The notes under the pieces are model-generated. The model saw only the letters and a list, made by a program, of their open reading frames with translations, did no database searches and had not been told where the DNA came from. A DNA stretch of 64,000 nt, from NCBI GenBank assembly GCA_964449565.1, contig CAYUZB010000007.1, positions 8,768 to 72,767 of the forward strand. The letters run 5' to 3'. Each line of letters opens with the position of its first letter. The first letter of the stretch is position 1. The stretch comes from Granulosicoccus sp964449565. Lineage in GTDB: Bacteria; Pseudomonadota; Gammaproteobacteria; Granulosicoccales; Granulosicoccaceae. This document shows positions 62,689 to 64,000 of the stretch, piece by piece. A program made the position numbers and the translations under genes.

Positions 62689-63529
62689 TGTCGCGTGGGG
62701 CTCTTCTAACCATTCTCAGTGCCTCATCGTCCAGAACGATGGTTGCTTCTTCCAGATTAAGGCTGTTGTCAGCCATCTCTGCTGTGGCATCCATTGTGAC
62801 GTCATAAGGATCATCAAGCGAGCCGTTTTCTTCTCGGCCTGGTGATGTTGTTCCGATGCGTGCAGTTTCATCGAGTGTGTCTACCATCGTAGGCGCAAAG
62901 GCAACTGTCTCATTCTGCTCACTATTGGCGTCGACTTGTTGCGGAATAGTATTGTCGAGAGCCTCAGTCTGATCTTCAACGTTGACGGTCAAACTGTCTT
63001 CGGTTTCGGTAACACTCGTGTCATCCATGATCGCTTGTTCTTTGTCAGCAGCTAACGCTTTGTTGATGACTGAACCTGCGGTCACGGATGCCGTGGCGCC
63101 GCCAATCGCTGCTGTAACAACAGATTTGTTGTCATTCACCGAGTCGCCGAGCTCAGAGATTTCAAGTTCCTTTTGCTGAATGATGCGCTGCAGCCTTTCC
63201 TGTGTTTCAGCCTGCTGTCGATTCAATTCCATCGCATCAGTACGCGTCTGATGAACGACTGTTTCATTTTCCTGCAAGGTATCTTGTAGCGATCGGTTTC
63301 TTTCGGTCAGAGTCTTCACCTCACTACTGAGAGACTGCAATTGGTCTTCCAGATGTTCGCTGTCGCGTTTTGCATCGTCCTCAGCTTGCTTGAGCCGATC
63401 CTCCCAAGATGCAACGGTGCCGGCCAGCTTTCTTTTGCCAAGCGACTTCTGGATCATCAAACCCGCAAACAGACCCAGAAAACTGGCGCCTATTATGCTG
63501 ACGATGATCTCTGAAAAAAGTGAGAGCAT
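62681..63529 (-). CDS. Membrane-anchored coiled-coil protein of unknown function
   Basis: One N-terminal membrane helix (about residues 7-25) is followed by a long coiled-coil (about 40-130), then a low-complexity acidic region. No family was recognised. It lies 11 bp after an OmpA-family gene and overlaps the FrnE-like gene. It is probably an envelope scaffold or a tether to peptidoglycan, but this is speculative. Confidence 0.7.
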   Translation of the reverse strand: MLSLFSEIIVSIIGASFLGLFAGLMIQKSLGKRKLAGTVASWEDRLKQAEDDAKRDSEHLEDQLQSLSSEVKTLTERNRSLQDTLQENETVVHQTRTDAMELNRQQAETQERLQRIIQQKELEISELGDSVNDNKSVVTAAIGGATASVTAGSVINKALAADKEQAIMDDTSVTETEDSLTVNVEDQTEALDNTIPQQVDANSEQNETVAFAPTMVDTLDETARIGTTSPGREENGSLDDPYDVTMDATAEMADNSLNLEEATIVLDDEALRMVRRAPRDND

Positions 63530-63540
63530 TTTTCGTGGCC

Positions 63541-64000
63541 TTAACGCTGAACGTTGAATTCGATACGTCGATTGTCAGCACGCCCATCTGGTGTGCTGTT
63601 GTCACTGATAGGTACACCTTCGCCGAAACCGTAGGCTTTCAGCCGATAAATCGATACACCACGATCCACCAGGTAATCGCGTACCGAATTGGCACGAAGC
63701 TGACTGAGAATCAGATTATCCTGTTTTGTTCCTGATGCGTCAGTATGTCCTTCGATTCGAATGGGAATATCCGGATGGTTCACAAGCACATCCGCAATTG
63801 AATCAAGTACATCGAGGCTTTCGATAGTCAGGATGTCACTGCTTGATTCAAACAGGATATCCATGGAAGGTAAATCATTAAACGCATTTTTCAGGGCATC
63901 TGCAGGTGAGGCAGATAACGAGGTCTTGATTTTGTCATCGGCTTGATCGGATGGTTCGCCAATCGCATCACTGTCTTCAGTGGTCGCGATATTGGTATCG
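63541..64000 (-). CDS. OmpA-family protein (N-terminus cut by window edge)
   Basis: The C-terminal OmpA domain is complete, with DILFESSSDIL, EGHTDASGTKQDN and NRRIEFNV. The frame stays open to the right edge of the window through an acidic stretch, so the start lies outside. It is the first visible gene of an operon with the coiled-coil and FrnE-like genes. It should bind peptidoglycan in the periplasm. Confidence 0.85.
   Translation of the reverse strand, partial: DTNIATTEDSDAIGEPSDQADDKIKTSLSASPADALKNAFNDLPSMDILFESSSDILTIESLDVLDSIADVLVNHPDIPIRIEGHTDASGTKQDNLILSQLRANSVRDYLVDRGVSIYRLKAYGFGEGVPISDNSTPDGRADNRRIEFNVQR

Overview
The window reads as a compact stretch of chromosome from a free-living Gram-negative bacterium, most likely a marine gammaproteobacterium. 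Supporting this are an ubiquinone-type UbiA, a glutathione reductase, minor type IV pilins, OmpA-family proteins, a TgpA/DUF58/MoxR cluster, a DUF1501/DUF1800 pair, an AcuI-type acrylyl-CoA reductase, a secreted GH16 glucanase and a TRAP transporter. A Granulosicoccus/Arenicellales-like lineage would fit, but this is a guess from gene content only. I see no rRNA, tRNA, CRISPR array, phage or insertion sequence. A run of 100 N at 56408-56507 shows this is a draft assembly.

Layout. 1-1181: two tandem OmpA-family genes, the first cut by the window edge. 1441-8811: comF; a dynamin-like GTPase; a CobT-like VWA protein; a Prx5-type peroxiredoxin; a second GTPase with the same variant G3 motif; ubiA. 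8887-13297: gor, then a minor-pilin operon (fimT/fimU-pilV-pilW-pilX-pilE) without pilY1, closed by a clear terminator. 13303-24734: ybiT-like ABC-F ATPase, two overlapping DMT exporters, dodecin, a MalY/PatB C-S lyase, a CoA Nudix hydrolase, a flavin reductase, a TVP38 membrane protein, a nucleosidase/SPL-like radical SAM pair, two UPF0145 proteins with an M48 protease, and nudC. 24937-30095: an enolase-superfamily enzyme and the MoxR-DUF58-TgpA operon. 30594-37980: a large DUF349 protein, an EAL-CZB protein, a beta-hydroxyacid dehydrogenase, amtB-glnK and a LysR regulator.

38433-50901: an ABC exporter, an HNH endonuclease, a lipoprotein metallopeptidase, the GH16 glucanase, a minus-strand run (aspartoacylase-like, glycosyltransferase, DUF6164, acuI), an SLC13/RCK permease, a YiaD-like lipoprotein and a CsaA-like tRNA-binding protein. 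50943-58232: a secreted Cys-rich protein and a co-oriented group dctP-dctQM-terC-SDR-MDR, which looks like uptake and oxidation of a sugar acid or hydroxy/oxo acid. 58895-64000: DUF1501/DUF1800 and an OmpA/coiled-coil/FrnE-like operon that runs off the right edge.

Most genes are ordinary housekeeping or accessory genes. The points most worth a second look are: a glycosyltransferase frame that is open and conserved to its N-terminus but has no ATG/GTG/TTG, with an ATA where an ATGA-type overlap would be expected; its upstream neighbour, which has Arg in place of a zinc-ligand His; the N gap, which is an unmerged 55-bp contig overlap splitting one fused DctQM gene; an active-looking EAL domain joined to a CZB domain lacking two zinc ligands; and the CobT-like protein set between two unusual GTPases. 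I found no clearly new system that could be proven from sequence alone.
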